Source: Paraphoma chrysanthemicola
Taxonomy: Eukaryota; Ascomycota; Dothideomycetes; Pleosporales; Phaeosphaeriaceae
Assembly: GCA_020744225.1 (NCBI GenBank)
Contig: JAGMWG010000001.1
Coordinates: 1 to 64,000, forward strand
DNA length: 64,000 bases
Reading direction: 5' to 3'
The notes below the pieces were generated by a model that saw only the letters and a program-made list of their open reading frames with translations, was not told the DNA's origin and did no database searches. Made by a program: the position numbers and the translations under genes. Below, piece after piece: positions 63,702 to 64,000 of this stretch. How positions within the stretch are numbered: the first letter of the stretch is position 1; each line of letters opens with the position of its first letter.

Positions 63702-64000
63702 ATGGCTGCAGCGGCTCAAATCAAGGCGCGATTGGCCTGGACCACTGTCACCGCTGGAATTGTTCACATGCTGCTGGGCGCGCGCGGTTGCCAGCGCAAC
63801 GGCGTGTTTATCCAGCTGCATGTCCCGCGTCTAGGCACAAGGAACGCGCCACATTCCAGGGTACCACGGCTGAACGCTGCCATGGGATCCCATTGGACGA
63901 TAAGCGGCCGTTTTCGCGGGCATCGTCTGCTTTTGCGCGATCGGGGCTGGTGGCTGGGCTTGCGGTCGCTGTTGACGGACCCGGCAGGCCATGTCGCCAG
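63702..64000 (+). CDS. Open frame running off the window (doubtful partial gene)
   Basis: From ATG at 63702 (GACGACATGG context) the frame stays open for 99 codons to the window edge. The protein (MAAAAQIKARLAWTTVTAGI...) is Arg/Gly/Leu-rich and has no recognised domain. The GC-rich sequence makes long chance frames likely, so I give this low weight. Confidence 0.25.
   Translation, partial: MAAAAQIKARLAWTTVTAGIVHMLLGARGCQRNGVFIQLHVPRLGTRNAPHSRVPRLNAAMGSHWTISGRFRGHRLLLRDRGWWLGLRSLLTDPAGHVA

Overview
The window is nuclear DNA of a filamentous ascomycete. The evidence is short introns (about 42-73 nt, one of 123 nt, GT-AG with one GC-AG), HET and HeLo-like N-terminal domain genes, a Zn2Cys6 regulator, DUF3405 and DUF1772 proteins, a xylan glucuronidase and a fungal cobalamin-independent methionine synthase. 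AT-rich, TA-rich islands look like repeat-induced point mutation (RIP). Dothideomycetes is my best guess from overall feel; it is inference. All exon borders were derived by hand from reading frames, splice signals and family conservation.

Left part (1-19.2 kb). A decayed tannase-family esterase gene is followed by an aldehyde dehydrogenase, a zinc alcohol dehydrogenase, an FAD monooxygenase, a protein resembling linalool dehydratase/isomerase and a PRISE-type (progesterone 5-beta-reductase/iridoid synthase-like) reductase. Together they resemble a terpenoid-converting gene set. Repeats lie between them (a 17-bp minisatellite and a degenerate ~75-bp repeat). Next come relics of an OrsD/DUF3505-type C2H2 gene on both sides of an intact gene fusing a HeLo-like N-terminal domain, a WW domain and a beta-lactamase fold whose catalytic residues are lost.

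Middle (19.3-43.4 kb). A GH115 alpha-glucuronidase and an intronless GH13 enzyme are followed by a compact set of six alternately oriented genes (25.5-36.0 kb): two XanA-like TauD dioxygenases, an isopenicillin-N-synthase-like dioxygenase, an alpha/beta hydrolase, a Zn2Cys6 transcription factor and an NCS1 nucleobase transporter. Two of their divergent promoters share the palindrome TCGGCCGA. This looks like a regulated uptake-and-oxidation cluster for a nitrogen heterocycle. After it lie an unrecognised secreted protein, an acidic hypothetical protein, a possible small cysteine-rich protein and a DUF3405 Golgi-type membrane protein.

Right part (44-64 kb). Three paralogous AIG1/GIMAP-like P-loop GTPases lie together; two end in CaaX prenylation boxes. 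Next are a serine-rich secreted protein with a 12-bp coding repeat, a HET-domain gene convergent with a DUF1772 membrane protein, a secreted protein with two PAN/apple-like modules, the housekeeping methionine synthase (MET6 type), a short-chain dehydrogenase, and an open frame running off the right edge.

The best candidates for undescribed systems are the Ldi/ADH/ALDH/PRISE set, the dioxygenase-NCS1 cluster, the HeLo-WW-dead-beta-lactamase fusion and the GTPase trio.
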